Assembly: GCF_003991975.1 (NCBI RefSeq)
Contig: NZ_CP029822.1
Coordinates: 1,178,001 to 1,242,000, forward strand
Length of the DNA: 64,000 nt
From: Entomomonas moraniae
Lineage (GTDB): Bacteria > Pseudomonadota > Gammaproteobacteria > Pseudomonadales > Pseudomonadaceae
Reading direction: 5' to 3'
Shown here in pieces: positions 38,738 to 49,040 of this stretch; positions within the stretch are counted from its first letter, which is position 1; each line of letters opens with the position of its first letter. Below the pieces are notes generated by a model. That model was not told where the DNA came from. It ran no database searches and saw only the letters and a list, made by a program, of their open reading frames with translations. The position numbers were made by a program, and so were the translations under genes.

Positions 38738-40011
38738 TTAAACACCATCTTAACGATTGGTTAGCCTATCTTGAGAAGTTACACCCTAGTACCATTGATA
38801 TGGGACTAGGGAGGCTACAACAGGTAGCTAAAAAACTGCAATTAGCTAAACCTGCACCATTAGTCATTACCGTTACGGGTACAAATGGCAAGGGCTCAAC
38901 CTGTGCCTTTATTGCTGCACTCCTAGAAAGCCAAGGGTTAAGCGTGGGTATTTACACTTCACCTCACCTTATTCATTATCAAGAACGCATTGCAATTAAC
39001 CAACAACTGGTTAGTGAAGACTCTATTTGCCATGCCTTTGAAAAAATAGAACAAGCGCGTGGCAATATTTCGCTCACTTATTTTGAGTTTGGCACATTAG
39101 CAGCTTTTTTATTATTCCAACAAGCTCATTTAGATGCAGTCGTTTTAGAAGTAGGCTTAGGTGGAAGATTAGATGCGGTTAATCTGGTTGATGCGGATAT
39201 TGCTGTTGTTACCAGTATTGGCATTGATCACCAAGAATGGCTAGGGAACACCCGCGAATCAGTAGGATTTGAAAAAGCAGGAATTTTTAGAGAAAATCAC
39301 CCTGCTGTATGTGGAGATAGTAATCCACCCAACACATTAATTGAACAAGCCAAACAAAAAAAAGCACCTTTTTATGTAAGAGATAAAGATTTTACTCTCA
39401 CACTAGAAGATAACCATTGGCAATGGCAAGGCATTAATAAACAAGGAACAGCACAAACACTCTCTAACATTCCACTGCTTAATTTACCCATGAATAATGC
39501 TGCACTAGCCTTACAGGTTTTTAGTCTATTAGATTTTCCATGGCAAGAACATAAGCTTATTAATGCTTTACAGCATGTTAAAGTAATGGGACGCTTAGAA
39601 CGACACGTTATAAATTATCATAATAAAAAATGTACTCTTTTATTAGATGTAGCTCATAACCCTCATGCAGCTAACTTTTTAGCTAATTACTTGAAAAGCC
39701 ATCCAACGACTGGGAAAAGATATGCCGTGTTTGGCCTCTTAGCAGATAAGGACCTAGAGGGTGTTATCAATCCACTTGCTAACCTTATTGAAAGTTGGGC
39801 AGTTGCACCACTTTCCACACCGAGGTCAAATACTGCGGAACATCTTGCCCAAAAGTTACAAGAGAAAGAGCTACATGTCACCTTGCATAATAGCATTGTA
39901 AAAGCTATCGAAGCCCAATTAGACAGCATCTCACCTGAAGACGAAATCATTATTTTTGGTTCTTTTTATGTTGTAGCCGATGCTTTACAATGGCTAAACA
40001 CATTTAAATAG
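38734..40011 (+). CDS. folC: Bifunctional folylpolyglutamate/dihydrofolate synthase
   Basis: The 425-residue Mur-ligase-family enzyme has the ATP loop [14 protein letters not shown], the [13 protein letters not shown] segment and the C-terminal [14 protein letters not shown] motif. It adds glutamate to dihydropteroate and folates. Length and motifs are normal. It starts within the accD stop and is followed 8 bp later by a SPOR-domain gene, the usual Pseudomonas order. Confidence 0.95.
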   Translation: MIKHHLNDWLAYLEKLHPSTIDMGLGRLQQVAKKLQLAKPAPLVITVTGTNGKGSTCAFIAALLESQGLSVGIYTSPHLIHYQERIAINQQLVSEDSICHAFEKIEQARGNISLTYFEFGTLAAFLLFQQAHLDAVVLEVGLGGRLDAVNLVDADIAVVTSIGIDHQEWLGNTRESVGFEKAGIFRENHPAVCGDSNPPNTLIEQAKQKKAPFYVRDKDFTLTLEDNHWQWQGINKQGTAQTLSNIPLLNLPMNNAALALQVFSLLDFPWQEHKLINALQHVKVMGRLERHVINYHNKKCTLLLDVAHNPHAANFLANYLKSHPTTGKRYAVFGLLADKDLEGVINPLANLIESWAVAPLSTPRSNTAEHLAQKLQEKELHVTLHNSIVKAIEAQLDSISPEDEIIIFGSFYVVADALQWLNTFK

Positions 40012-40019
40012 GAAGTAAT

Positions 40020-40631
40020 ATGGCCCTTTTTGATGGAAACCTCAAACAAAGACTCATTGGAACTATCGTACTGATCATTTTGGCTGTAGTATTTTTACCC
40101 ATGATATTTAATAATAGAGGAGAAAAACTACCCGAAACTATTGTCACTGTGCCTACAGAACCTACAAGGCCTGAAACTTCTACTACACCATCTCAACCAG
40201 AAGTTACAACTGCAACCGTTACTAACCAAGCAGCAACTAATACTGTTGTAACAACTATTCCACAACCTGAACACAACGCTCAACCTGTAACATCGACACA
40301 ACAAACCACAGCAGTGGAACAAAACACTAATACAACAACACCGGCTGCAAATACCAACACACAGCAAACATCACCCCAGACAAACAATCCAATAACCCCT
40401 TCATGGACAATTCAGATTGCGGCTGTTTCTAATCCAACTAACGCAGAAGAGTTTACTAATAAATTACGAAAAGCAAATTATAATGCCTACACACGCAAAG
40501 AGGGTAATATATACCGTATTTTTGTAGGGCCATTTATTAACAAAACAGAAGCTTTTCGAACACAAAAGCTGATTGAAAAACAATTTAAAGAAAAAGGTAT
40601 TGTTAGAGAATTTAAGCCTGAAAGAAATTAG
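40020..40631 (+). CDS. SPOR-domain membrane protein (DedD-like)
   Basis: The 203-residue protein has a short cytoplasmic start, one membrane helix (LIGTIVLIILAVVFLPMIF, ~residues 13-31), a long low-complexity Thr/Pro/Gln/Asn linker (~40-125) and a C-terminal SPOR domain (~127-200, WTIQIAAVSNPTNAEEF to YRIFVGPF). SPOR domains bind denuded peptidoglycan at the division septum. Position after folC matches DedD-like proteins in Pseudomonas and E. coli. The cvpA-purF genes that normally follow are absent; a convergent LysR gene comes next. Confidence 0.88.
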   Translation: MALFDGNLKQRLIGTIVLIILAVVFLPMIFNNRGEKLPETIVTVPTEPTRPETSTTPSQPEVTTATVTNQAATNTVVTTIPQPEHNAQPVTSTQQTTAVEQNTNTTTPAANTNTQQTSPQTNNPITPSWTIQIAAVSNPTNAEEFTNKLRKANYNAYTRKEGNIYRIFVGPFINKTEAFRTQKLIEKQFKEKGIVREFKPERN

Positions 40632-40649
40632 TTAAATTCCGCTATTATA

Positions 40650-41558
40650 TTATAATAAAGCTTCCTTTAACTCTTTCAAAAAAACTTGCACTTTCAAAGG
40701 GAGCAGCTTTCTCCCCGAAGTAATCGCCCACATGGTTACGGTGGGCATATTCCACCCCTCCAATAAACGAACCAGTCTACCCTCCTCAACCATCTGTTGA
40801 ACCAGTGTCGTTGTGACTGAAACAATGCCAACACCTTGCACAGCAAGAAGCCTTACTATTTCTATTGAGTTTGATATAACAGGCCCGCTTGGAATGCCTT
40901 GCCAGCTTTCTTTACCACAGCTAAGCTGCCATTGTTGTATTTCCCCCAAAGAGTTAGCTAAATGTATACCTACGTGTTCTTCAAGCTCATTAGGGCACTT
41001 AGGAACCCCATGTTTCTTTAAATACATAGGGCTAGCATATAAACCGCCAGCCAGAACTTTAAGAGGTCTAGCAACTAAGGTTGTATCATCAGCAAGTGTG
41101 GATGCCATACGGATAGCTAAATCATAATGCTCAGCTAAAATATCAACACGACGGCTAGAAAAGTCTAAATCTAATCTTACATGCGGATACTTAACAATAA
41201 ATTGTTGGAAAAAATCCTTTTTAATAAAATCGATATAATTCGGGGGCATAGAAACTTTTAAAGTTCCTGTGGGCGTCATTTGCCGATAATTAGCTAAATC
41301 AGCAACAGCCAATGCCTCTTGCTCTATGGCATGAGCATGATCTAATATCGCTTGGCCAAACTCTGTAATCGCTAAACTACGTGTATTACGAATAATTAAG
41401 CGCTCACCTAATTGATGTTCTAAACGTGTAATACGCCTTGATAAGGTTGATTTAGGTAAACCAATACGGTCTGCTGCCGTAGTAAAACTACCATAATCAA
41501 TAACTTTTGCAAATAAGGTTAAGTCATTTACATCCACTGGTAATGATTTTTCTGTCAT
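40650..41558 (-). CDS. LysR-family transcriptional regulator
   Basis: The 302-residue protein has an N-terminal winged HTH (DLTLFAKVIDYGSFTTAADRIGLPKSTLSRRITRLEHQLG) and a LysR substrate-binding domain. The HTH belongs to the subgroup that begins with DVNDLTLFAKVIDYGSF, common among proteobacterial orphan LysR genes. Its target is unknown. It ends 18 bp from the SPOR gene and begins one base from the end of ispA, so it may be transcribed with the xseB-ispA genes. Confidence 0.9.
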   Translation of the reverse strand: MTEKSLPVDVNDLTLFAKVIDYGSFTTAADRIGLPKSTLSRRITRLEHQLGERLIIRNTRSLAITEFGQAILDHAHAIEQEALAVADLANYRQMTPTGTLKVSMPPNYIDFIKKDFFQQFIVKYPHVRLDLDFSSRRVDILAEHYDLAIRMASTLADDTTLVARPLKVLAGGLYASPMYLKKHGVPKCPNELEEHVGIHLANSLGEIQQWQLSCGKESWQGIPSGPVISNSIEIVRLLAVQGVGIVSVTTTLVQQMVEEGRLVRLLEGWNMPTVTMWAITSGRKLLPLKVQVFLKELKEALL

Positions 41559-41559
41559 C

Positions 41560-42453
41560 CTAAAAACGTCTCTCTACAATATAAGTGGCTAAATCCCTTA
41601 GAACATCAGCGTTACTAGAGAAACTAGCTAACGCATTGATAGCCTGTTCATGAAGCTGCTTTGTATAACGTTTAGCTCCCTCTAGCCCTAATAAAGCTGG
41701 ATAGGTTGGTTTATCATGAGCAATATCGGCTCCCTGCGTTTTACCGAGTATTTGTGTATCACTCTCAACATCTAAAATGTCATCTTGGACTTGGAATGCT
41801 AACCCAATCGCTTGAGAATACTCTTTCAACTGCTGTATTTGCTGGTCGCTAACTTGATGGCTGGCTAATGCACCAAGTAAAACACTTGCCTCTATCAAAG
41901 CGCCTGTCTTATAACGGTGCATTTTTTCTAAGGCTGGCTGATCTAATTTTTTGCCCACTGACTGCAAATCGATCGCTTGACCACCTACCATGCCCTTAAC
42001 ACCCGAGGCTCTGCTCAAAACTTTTATCATTTCAAGAGATATTTCTGCTGGGTTTTCATTGAGTTTGGGATCTACCAACACTTCAAAAGCCATCGTTTGT
42101 AAACCATCTCCAACTAAAATAGCGCAAGCTTCATCATAGGCTTTGTGTGTTGTGGGTTGCCCCCTACGTAAATCGTCATTATCCATTGCAGGCAAATCGT
42201 CGTGTACTAAAGAATATGCATGAATTAACTCCACAGCACATGCCGCACCATCAGCCTGAGATAAAGTACCCCCTAATGTTTCACAGGCACCATAAACTAA
42301 TAAAGGTCTAACCCGTTTACCACCAATCATCACGCTATAATGCATTGCTTCATAGAGCCTTGCTAATTCTGGCTGAGGAGCTAGAAATAAATTAGCTAAT
42401 AATGCATTTACGCGCTCTTGACATATTTTTTGGTAAGTGACTATTAGACTCAT
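41560..42453 (-). CDS. ispA: Farnesyl diphosphate synthase (geranyltranstransferase)
   Basis: The 297-residue all-helical prenyltransferase has both Asp-rich motifs: DDLPAMDNDD (first) and DDILD (second), plus GKRVRPLL at the entrance. It condenses isopentenyl diphosphate with DMAPP and GPP to make farnesyl diphosphate for quinones and undecaprenyl phosphate. It follows xseB with 2 bp between, the usual xseB-ispA arrangement. The dxs gene that often comes next is replaced here by a LysR gene. Confidence 0.95.
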   Translation of the reverse strand: MSLIVTYQKICQERVNALLANLFLAPQPELARLYEAMHYSVMIGGKRVRPLLVYGACETLGGTLSQADGAACAVELIHAYSLVHDDLPAMDNDDLRRGQPTTHKAYDEACAILVGDGLQTMAFEVLVDPKLNENPAEISLEMIKVLSRASGVKGMVGGQAIDLQSVGKKLDQPALEKMHRYKTGALIEASVLLGALASHQVSDQQIQQLKEYSQAIGLAFQVQDDILDVESDTQILGKTQGADIAHDKPTYPALLGLEGAKRYTKQLHEQAINALASFSSNADVLRDLATYIVERRF

Positions 42454-42455
42454 AT

Positions 42456-42695
42456 TTATTTATCATCCACATCAAAAGGAATCGTCTCAAGTTTATTATC
42501 TTTTTCTACAAGCATCTGCACTTTTTGTTCTGCATCCGTTAACGACTGCTGACATTCTCTCGTTAAGCGTATTCCTTTTTCAAAATCAGATAATGACTCC
42601 TCTAAAGAAAGATTACCAGATTCCATACGCTCTACCAATGTTTGCAGCTCTAGTAGTGACTCCTCAAAACTCTGTGTAGCTTTTTTCTTTGCCAT
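42456..42695 (-). CDS. xseB: Exodeoxyribonuclease VII small subunit
   Basis: The 79-residue protein has the family core [35 protein letters not shown] and an acidic tail. It forms the coiled small subunit of exonuclease VII with XseA, which is not in this window. Start and length are normal. It is followed directly by ispA and overlaps the upstream NADAR gene by one base. Confidence 0.95.
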   Translation of the reverse strand: MAKKKATQSFEESLLELQTLVERMESGNLSLEESLSDFEKGIRLTRECQQSLTDAEQKVQMLVEKDNKLETIPFDVDDK

Positions 42696-43240
42696 TACTC
42701 ATCACCTCTATTCAAACGGTCTCGAACAACCATTAATGCAAATCCCAATAAATTAGCGCCCTTCCATACAAGAGGATTTTCTATATTATTTGCATTTTCA
42801 TCTAAACCTATCCCCCATACATTATCATAGGGACTCGCTTCTACTAATATTTTATTTTTTGTATTTAATAAATAATCTTTTAACTCAGGAATCTGTGAAA
42901 ACTTAGCAAAATTTCCATCAATCACTATTTGAGAGCAATTAGCATCCCAAATGGTTTGATCAAACCCACTAATTTTTCTTCCTAACGCTTTTACTGTCGG
43001 GGCATCTTGCGCTATTAAAATCTTAGCATGCATGGAAACATCACCAAACAACGCCGCTTTTGATGCCATCATATAATGCTCTGCAGTTGGGTAAAATACC
43101 CCATCTATTTCAAATCCCGCAGGATACCACTGGCTAAGACAATTTTTGGAAACTTTATTTCCTGAGTGCCCCCAAAAAAACAGATAATCAAATCGTTCAC
43201 CAACTCGGTAGCGATCACACAATGTTTGAATCGTTAACAT
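42695..43240 (-). CDS. NADAR-domain protein (YbiA-like N-glycosidase)
   Basis: The 181-residue protein matches the NADAR/DUF1768 family: [20 protein letters not shown], then [18 protein letters not shown] and [19 protein letters not shown], ending with [19 protein letters not shown]. coli YbiA cleaves reactive early riboflavin intermediates; other members act on ADP-ribosylated bases. The exact substrate here is not shown. It lies between an InaA-like kinase gene and xseB on the same strand with short gaps. Confidence 0.85.
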   Translation of the reverse strand: MLTIQTLCDRYRVGERFDYLFFWGHSGNKVSKNCLSQWYPAGFEIDGVFYPTAEHYMMASKAALFGDVSMHAKILIAQDAPTVKALGRKISGFDQTIWDANCSQIVIDGNFAKFSQIPELKDYLLNTKNKILVEASPYDNVWGIGLDENANNIENPLVWKGANLLGFALMVVRDRLNRGDE

Positions 43241-43248
43241 GCTTAAAC

Positions 43249-43917
43249 CTAGTCTTTATTATTGCATTTTAAAAATAAAGCATTTTTAGCACCTGCAACA
43301 CGTTTATATGCCTCTAAAAAAACGTCATAATACTCACTAAATAACCAATGAGTATCTTGTTGATAGCGTTGCAGATGTTTTAAGTTTCGAGTTCTCTTAG
43401 CTTGAGATAATGCATGAGATTGCTTTTTCATATCCGCAAAATCTATTAAACCCAATTGTTGATCAGGCAAAACCAGCACATTAGCCAAATGAATAGAACG
43501 AAAATAAATGCCATGCTCGTGAAGTGTCGCTAATAACTCTCCAAATAACCGTATAAAATGTTTTTTTACCGTTTCATCTGCTGTAGAAAGGACATTACGC
43601 AAAGTATCGCCTGGTAATGGGTGATAATGCACTGCTGTAAAATCAAGCTGATTATAAGAAAAACGATAAAGATTCAAAATTTCAGGCGTTGCAATGCCTA
43701 CCTCTTTTAAAATAGAAGCATTATTAGCAAACCGCTTGACATAAGGATAGAATAACTCAGATGAAAACCAACGTTTACGACGAAATAACTTTAAAAAACC
43801 ACCATCTAGCAGTTGCAAGACTTTAGGCGCTGTCGTGTCTTGTTCTAAGACTTTAGCCCCTCGGGTTATTGCTTGGTAATACTCAGGACTGATTGTTTTT
43901 ATACATAGTGTTGTCAT
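43249..43917 (-). CDS. InaA-like lipopolysaccharide kinase family protein (toluene tolerance type)
   Basis: The 222-residue protein has a small kinase-like fold with HEHGIYFRSIHLANVLV (catalytic-loop equivalent) and LGLIDFADMK (metal-binding DFG equivalent). Close relatives in Pseudomonas are annotated toluene tolerance or InaA-family proteins. LPS kinases such as WaaP belong to the same broad fold, but the substrate of this one is unknown. The catalytic Asp of the usual HxDL is replaced (RSIHLAN), which may mean altered activity. It is 8 bp upstream of the NADAR gene. Confidence 0.78.
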   Translation of the reverse strand: MTTLCIKTISPEYYQAITRGAKVLEQDTTAPKVLQLLDGGFLKLFRRKRWFSSELFYPYVKRFANNASILKEVGIATPEILNLYRFSYNQLDFTAVHYHPLPGDTLRNVLSTADETVKKHFIRLFGELLATLHEHGIYFRSIHLANVLVLPDQQLGLIDFADMKKQSHALSQAKRTRNLKHLQRYQQDTHWLFSEYYDVFLEAYKRVAGAKNALFLKCNNKD

Positions 43918-43986
43918 GACAGTTGTGTATTTTTACTTAAAAATAATGCTATATATTAACATGACGGACTAAAAAATACGCTGACA

Positions 43987-44610
43987 TTAGCGTTTTATTA
44001 ACCTGCAATTGTCTAGCCAATAAAGTAGAAACGCAAACCCTATAAAGCAAGCTGTAATGGCACCTACATTGATTAATACCTGTGCATAGCCTATTAAATT
44101 GATATCGAGGATAGGATAAGGGTATAAACCTGTTATTGCCCCACGAACAAAGGTATAAATCAAATAAATAATCGGAGGAATAAATGAATTAATTACAGAG
44201 CGTTTAGTCAATACGGGGTGGGGATCAAAAAATACCCACCCAATAACCCCTAATACAGGAATAACAACATGTAAAAACTCCGTTGTTATTCTAAGTACTA
44301 ATAAATTGGGTTGGTACATCCCTCGTAGGACAAGATTATAAACAATCCCAGTAATAATAACGCCGACAATCCCATCAATCCGTAATACTGCCAAAGCACT
44401 TGATTGGTAATGTGGTTTAAATATAACGAATAAACAGCCCAAGCTTAAAGCCAGCGTTGATAATACCGTAAAAAAACTAAAGTAAAAAACTGCTCTTGAA
44501 AAAGCTCCCTCGAGATGAAATGGTAAGAGCCTTTCCGTAATACAAAAATAAGACTCTATACCAATACAAGTAAGGGCTAAAATAATAATGAGTGAATAAA
44601 GATATTTCAT
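43987..44610 (-). CDS. Pr6Pr-family integral membrane protein
   Basis: The 207-residue protein has six hydrophobic segments, FSFFTVLSTLALSLG in the second, and a conserved YPYPILDINLIGYAQV near the fifth to sixth. These are typical of the Pr6Pr/FAR-17a-AIG1-like family. Function is unknown; eukaryotic relatives hydrolyse fatty-acid esters, but this cannot be assumed here. It stands alone between rluB and the InaA-like gene on the same strand. Confidence 0.75.
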   Translation of the reverse strand: MKYLYSLIIILALTCIGIESYFCITERLLPFHLEGAFSRAVFYFSFFTVLSTLALSLGCLFVIFKPHYQSSALAVLRIDGIVGVIITGIVYNLVLRGMYQPNLLVLRITTEFLHVVIPVLGVIGWVFFDPHPVLTKRSVINSFIPPIIYLIYTFVRGAITGLYPYPILDINLIGYAQVLINVGAITACFIGFAFLLYWLDNCRLIKR

Positions 44611-44634
44611 AGCACTCTACAATAATATCTCTAT

Positions 44635-45564
44635 TTAGCGTTTTGGTTTCTTTGTAGGCATTGGACGCTCAGCAACGGTAGTCACTTTACTACGCTTTAC
44701 AGAGTTTTTAGCTGCTTTTACAGGCTTCACCATCTTACGTTGCATACGTTTAATACGATCTTTCACTTTAACAGATAACTCTGGTAAAGCAACAGACTCA
44801 AGCCCAACCTCAGCACTCAATATATCTAGCTCACGCTGATCCATTTCACGCCAACGGCCGACACTTAAACTAGCGGTTAAAAATACAGGGCCAAAACGCA
44901 CTCTTTTTAATCGGCTGACAACCAGCCCTTGGGACTCCCAAAGCCTACGAACTTCTCTATTACGACCTTCCATAACCACACAATGATACCAGCGATTTAA
45001 CCCATCTCCTTCAGGTGCAGCTTGAATATCTGAAAACTTTGCGAGGCCATCCTCAAGCATAACACCTGCTTTGAGGGTTTCCATCATTTCTTCAGTGACC
45101 TCACCACGTACACGGACAGCATACTCTCTATCCATTTGATAAGAAGGATGCATTAATCGATTGGCAAGCTCACCATCTGTCGTAAAGAGCAAAAGCCCTG
45201 ATGTATTTATATCAAGACGACCTATATTAATCCAACGGCCTGTTTTCAAACGAGGCAAACGCTCAAAAACCGTAGGACGGCCTTCAGGGTCACTTCGGGT
45301 ACAGACTTCACCTTCCGGCTTATTATAGATAATAACACGACGCAAAGGCGCTAGCTCTTTTATTGAGACAACACGGTCATCAACCGTTATTGTTTCATTA
45401 CCCTCTAAACGTTGCCCTAAAGTAGCAACCGTTCCATTTACTTTAACGCGCCCATCAGCAATCCATCGCTCAATATCACGGCGTGAACCAATACCTAAAT
45501 GGGATAATATTTTTTGGATACGCTCCCCTGTTTGAGTTATTTCTACTGGTAATTCATCATTCAT
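44635..45564 (-). CDS. rluB: 23S rRNA pseudouridine(2605) synthase
   Basis: The protein is 309 residues from the ATG at 45564, which lies six bases after GGGAGG. An earlier GTG at 45570 overlaps that site and is unlikely. An N-terminal S4 domain (RIQKILSHLGIGSRRDIERWIADGRV) precedes the RsuA/RluB catalytic domain with GRLDINTSGLLLFT, where the Asp is the catalytic residue. The C-terminus is a lysine-rich tail of about 50 residues. It modifies U2605-equivalent in the peptidyl-transferase region. The scpAB genes, often upstream, are not here. Confidence 0.92.
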   Translation of the reverse strand: MNDELPVEITQTGERIQKILSHLGIGSRRDIERWIADGRVKVNGTVATLGQRLEGNETITVDDRVVSIKELAPLRRVIIYNKPEGEVCTRSDPEGRPTVFERLPRLKTGRWINIGRLDINTSGLLLFTTDGELANRLMHPSYQMDREYAVRVRGEVTEEMMETLKAGVMLEDGLAKFSDIQAAPEGDGLNRWYHCVVMEGRNREVRRLWESQGLVVSRLKRVRFGPVFLTASLSVGRWREMDQRELDILSAEVGLESVALPELSVKVKDRIKRMQRKMVKPVKAAKNSVKRSKVTTVAERPMPTKKPKR

Positions 45565-45890
45565 AGGCACCTCCCGGCGTAATTAACTTTAAAAGGAATA
45601 TATTTTATCAGCTCATTACATTTAAAACTAATGATATAAAGAATATTTTTTGCATAAAAAAAGCCTACTAACCATTAAGCTTTTAAACAACAAAATATAT
45701 TTATTCTGCCATTATTTCATTATAGCGTTGTTGGTATTGATTATAAGGTAAATTTTGTTGTTGCAAGACTTGTATTTTCAGCTCTTTCGACATTGTATTA
45801 ACATATGTCTTTACTATTAGACCAAGGTTTAAAATACTATTGTATTTTATGGGAATAAAGGATGGAAAATGGAGAATTTATTTAGAAGAG
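45565..45890. other. Intergenic region between rluB and the rplT terminator
   Basis: About 325 bp of AT-rich DNA without a convincing gene. A 30-codon minus-strand open frame (45701-45793) is present but lacks a clear ribosome-binding site. The segment should hold the rluB promoter; I could not single out a reliable one. Confidence 0.4.
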
Positions 45891-45920
45891 AATCTGGTAG
45901 GTAATAATACCTACCAGATT
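45891..45920 (-). terminator. Hairpin terminator after rplT
   Basis: Perfect 13-bp arms (AATCTGGTAGGTA at 45891-45903 and TACCTACCAGATT at 45908-45920) enclose a 4-nt loop. The hairpin lies 8 bp beyond the rplT stop. The T stretch after it on the minus strand is short and interrupted, so termination efficiency is uncertain, but position and stem strength fit an operon end. Confidence 0.8.
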
Positions 45921-45928
45921 TTAATGCA

Positions 45929-46285
45929 TTAAGCTAAAGCAGCTTTAGCTTTTTCAACGATAGCAGCAAACACTGCTTTATCATTAACAGCTAAATCAGC
46001 TAACACTTTACGATCAATTTCAATCGTAGCTTTTCTAAGACCAGCAATCAAGCGGCTATAAGAAAGACCGTTAACACGAGCCCCCGCATTAATACGCGCA
46101 ATCCATAAAGCACGGAATTGACGTTTTTTCTGACGACGGTCACGGTAAGCATACTGTCCCGCTTTGATAACAGCTTGTTTAGCCACACGGAATACACGAG
46201 AGCGCGCACCGTAGTAACCTTTAGCTAACTTTAAAATTTTCTTGTGACGAGCACGAGCTACCACACCACGTTTTACACGAGCCAT
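45929..46285 (-). CDS. rplT: 50S ribosomal protein L20
   Basis: The 118-residue basic protein has the L20 signature ([29 protein letters not shown]) and usual length. L20 is needed early in 50S assembly and, in E. coli, represses rpmI-rplT translation. It follows rpmI by 15 bp in the standard thrS-infC-rpmI-rplT order. Confidence 0.98.
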   Translation of the reverse strand: MARVKRGVVARARHKKILKLAKGYYGARSRVFRVAKQAVIKAGQYAYRDRRQKKRQFRALWIARINAGARVNGLSYSRLIAGLRKATIEIDRKVLADLAVNDKAVFAAIVEKAKAALA

Positions 46286-46300
46286 TTATATCTCCTCCAA

Positions 46301-46501
46301 TTAACGTAAACGTAAAGAACGTTTTACAGCAGCTACATCAGATGCATGCAATAAAGATGCACCGCGAAGCTGACGCTTACGCTTAGTAGACATTTTGGTT
46401 AAGATATGGCTTTTGTAAGCGTGTTTAAACTTTACACCGCCAGCCGTTATTCTAAAGCGCTTTGCAGCACCACTTTTGGTTTTCATTTTTACTTTTGGCA
46501 T
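46301..46501 (-). CDS. rpmI: 50S ribosomal protein L35
   Basis: The protein is 66 residues from the ATG at 46501, seven bases after GGAG. An upstream ATG at 46507 is only one base from GGAG and is unlikely. The sequence [16 protein letters not shown] and [18 protein letters not shown] is diagnostic of L35. The N-terminus reads MPKVKMKTK where most relatives have MPKMKTK, a two-residue insertion. Confidence 0.96.
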   Translation of the reverse strand: MPKVKMKTKSGAAKRFRITAGGVKFKHAYKSHILTKMSTKRKRQLRGASLLHASDVAAVKRSLRLR

Positions 46502-46563
46502 GTTCATACTCCAAACTAATGAGCTAATAAATATAACAGCAAGGCCTGCCTGTGCCCTGGTTG

Positions 46564-47112
46564 TTATTTCTTCTTAGGTGCCAACACCATAGTGAGTTGA
46601 CGCCCTTCCATTTTAGGAAACTGTTCTACAGTACCAAGTTCAGCTAAGTCTTCTTCAACTCGCTTTAGTAGTACCATTCCCAGCTCCTGATGGGCCATTT
46701 CACGACCACGGAATCTTAATGATACCTTAGCCTTATCCCCATCTTCTAGGAAACGTTTCAAGCTACGTAATTTAACTTGATAGTCCCCTTCTTCCGTCCC
46801 TGGACGAAACTTAATTTCTTTAACTTGAACTTGCTTTTGGTTTTTCTTGGCAACCGCTGCTTGTTTTTTCTTTTCAAACAGGTGCTTGCCATAATCCATT
46901 ATTTTACATACAGGAGGCGATGCATCAGGCGAGATTTCGACCAAATCTAACTTAGCTTCTTCCGCTGCATTAAGGGCATCCTCAATAGATACAACACCTA
47001 CTTGTTGACCATCGGCGCCAATTAATCGCACCTCCGGAGAACTAATATTTTCATTAATAGGTGCTTTTGGTTGATTTTTCTTATCTTGTCTCATTTCACG
47101 CTTAATAGTCAT
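46564..47112 (-). CDS. infC: Translation initiation factor IF-3
   Basis: The 182-residue protein has the IF3 N-domain ([21 protein letters not shown]), linker ([36 protein letters not shown]) and C-domain ([13 protein letters not shown]). It is read here from an ATG at 47112, only three bases after GGAG. Two codons later an ATT at 47106-47104 opens IKREMRQD, nine bases from GGAG. E. coli and relatives start infC at AUU, which allows IF3 to repress its own translation, so that start is likely real here too, giving 180 residues. It follows thrS. Confidence 0.96.
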   Translation of the reverse strand: MTIKREMRQDKKNQPKAPINENISSPEVRLIGADGQQVGVVSIEDALNAAEEAKLDLVEISPDASPPVCKIMDYGKHLFEKKKQAAVAKKNQKQVQVKEIKFRPGTEEGDYQVKLRSLKRFLEDGDKAKVSLRFRGREMAHQELGMVLLKRVEEDLAELGTVEQFPKMEGRQLTMVLAPKKK

Positions 47113-47123
47113 TTACTCCATCA

Positions 47124-49040
47124 TTAATTAATACGACCACGTTGCTCTACTGCTGTAGTAAGAAGTGCATTAAATTCATCAATTGTCATAGAACCTAAGT
47201 CTTTACCATTGTGAGTACGCACTGCAACGGACCCTGTTTCAACCTCCCTATCTCCAACAACAAGAAGATAAGGAATTTTTTGCAAAGTATGCTCGCGAAT
47301 TTTAAAGCCAATTTTTTCATTTCTCAAGTCCGCTTTTACACGAAAACCTTTTTGAGAAAGATCTTTAGCTACTTTTTCAGCATAATTTGCTTGATTATCT
47401 GTAATATTTAACACTACTGCTTGAATTGGTGCAAGCCATGCAGGAAAAAATCCTTCATAATGCTCAATTAAAATTCCAATAAAACGCTCAAAGGAACCTA
47501 AAATAGCACGATGCAACATAACAGGCACTTTGCGGCTGTTGTCTTCTGCAACGTACTCAGCACTTAAACGTTGCGGTAGGTTAAAATCGCATTGTATTGT
47601 ACCACATTGCCACACGCGACCTAAACAGTCTTTTAATGAAAATTCAATCTTAGGTCCATAAAAAGCCCCTTCACCGGGTTGTAATTCCCACTTAAGCCCT
47701 GCTGTATCTAAAGCGGTTTGCAGTGCATGCTCTGCTTTGTCCCATAACTCTTCTGAACCCACTCGTTTTTCTGGTCGAGTTGATAATTTAAGTTCAATGT
47801 CTTTAAAACCAAAGTCAGCATATACAGCCAATGTTAAATTAATAAAGGCTGACACCTCAGTAGCGATTTGATCTTCAGTACAGAAAATATGTGCATCATC
47901 TTGGGTAAATCCGCGTACACGCATAATACCGTGCAAAGCGCCTGATGGCTCATTACGATGACAACTACCAAACTCAGCTAAACGCAATGGTAAATCACGA
48001 TAGCTTTTTAAACCTTGATTAAAGACTTGAATATGACAAGGGCAGTTCATTGGTTTGATTGCAAAATCTCTATTTTCAGAACTTGTTGTAAACATATTCT
48101 CTGCATAGTTAGTCCAATGCCCTGACTTTTCCCATAATACTCTGTCTACAATTTGTGGCGTTTTAATTTCTTCGTAGCCATGCTCACGCTGAACGCGACG
48201 CATATACTGCTCTAGCACTTGATAGATAGACCAGCCATTAGGATGCCAAAACACCATACCTGGGGCTTCTTCTTGAGTATGGAATAGATCAAGCTGCTTA
48301 CCGATTCGACGGTGATCACGTCTTTCGGCCTCTTCTATACGTTGAATATACTCAGCGAGCTGTTTTTTATCTGCCCAAGCCGTACCATAAATACGTTGTA
48401 ACTGTTCATTTTTAGAATCACCGCGCCAGTATGCACCTGAAATTTTTGTTAATTTAAATGCTTTTAAGAATCGGGTATTAGGCACGTGAGGCCCACGACA
48501 CATATCCACATATTCTTCATGATAATAAAGCCCCATGGCTTTTTCATCAGGCATATCATCAACTAAGCGCAATTTATAATCCTCTCCGCGCGCAGCAAAA
48601 ACTTTAATCACTTCATCACGCGGTGTCATTTTTTTAATCACATCGTAATCTTTAGCGATTAATTCTTGCATCCGCTTTTCAATCGCAGCTAAATCTTCTG
48701 GTGTAAACGGACGCTCAAAGGCAATATCATAATAAAAGCCTTCTTTAATCACAGGCCCGATTACCATTTTGGCGGTTGGATATAGCTGCTTTACTGCATG
48801 CCCTACTAAGTGCGCACAAGAGTGACGAATGATCTCAACACCCTCTTCATTTTTCGCTGTAATAATTTGTACCGTAGCATCTTGATCAACGAGATCACAT
48901 AAATCGACCAAACGCTCATCAACACGCCCAGCGATCGCTGCTTTAGCTAGACCTGTGCCAATAGATTGTGCAATTTCAAGAATACTAACGGAATGATTAA
49001 AAACACGCTGACTTCCATCAGGAAGAGTAATAACGGGCAT
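47124..49040 (-). CDS. thrS: Threonyl-tRNA synthetase
   Basis: The enzyme is 638 residues from the ATG at 49040, which has AGGAGG at 49045-49050. A longer frame to 49115 lacks homology in its first 25 residues. Domains in order: TGS ([11 protein letters not shown]), editing domain ([23 protein letters not shown]), class II catalytic core with zinc-site Cys (MNCPCH) and motif 2 [13 protein letters not shown], and the C-terminal anticodon-binding domain. It charges tRNA-Thr and heads the thrS-infC-rpmI-rplT operon. Confidence 0.97.
   Translation of the reverse strand: MPVITLPDGSQRVFNHSVSILEIAQSIGTGLAKAAIAGRVDERLVDLCDLVDQDATVQIITAKNEEGVEIIRHSCAHLVGHAVKQLYPTAKMVIGPVIKEGFYYDIAFERPFTPEDLAAIEKRMQELIAKDYDVIKKMTPRDEVIKVFAARGEDYKLRLVDDMPDEKAMGLYYHEEYVDMCRGPHVPNTRFLKAFKLTKISGAYWRGDSKNEQLQRIYGTAWADKKQLAEYIQRIEEAERRDHRRIGKQLDLFHTQEEAPGMVFWHPNGWSIYQVLEQYMRRVQREHGYEEIKTPQIVDRVLWEKSGHWTNYAENMFTTSSENRDFAIKPMNCPCHIQVFNQGLKSYRDLPLRLAEFGSCHRNEPSGALHGIMRVRGFTQDDAHIFCTEDQIATEVSAFINLTLAVYADFGFKDIELKLSTRPEKRVGSEELWDKAEHALQTALDTAGLKWELQPGEGAFYGPKIEFSLKDCLGRVWQCGTIQCDFNLPQRLSAEYVAEDNSRKVPVMLHRAILGSFERFIGILIEHYEGFFPAWLAPIQAVVLNITDNQANYAEKVAKDLSQKGFRVKADLRNEKIGFKIREHTLQKIPYLLVVGDREVETGSVAVRTHNGKDLGSMTIDEFNALLTTAVEQRGRIN

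Noticed and set aside
40128-40367. Antisense open frame within the SPOR-protein linker
   Set aside because: It arises from the Thr/Gln-rich low-complexity coding sequence of the real gene and has no ribosome-binding site.
45701-45793. Minus-strand 30-codon open frame, MSKELKIQVLQQQ to EIMAE
   Set aside because: It has plausible composition but no convincing ribosome-binding site, no recognised family, and lies in AT-rich DNA where such frames arise by chance.
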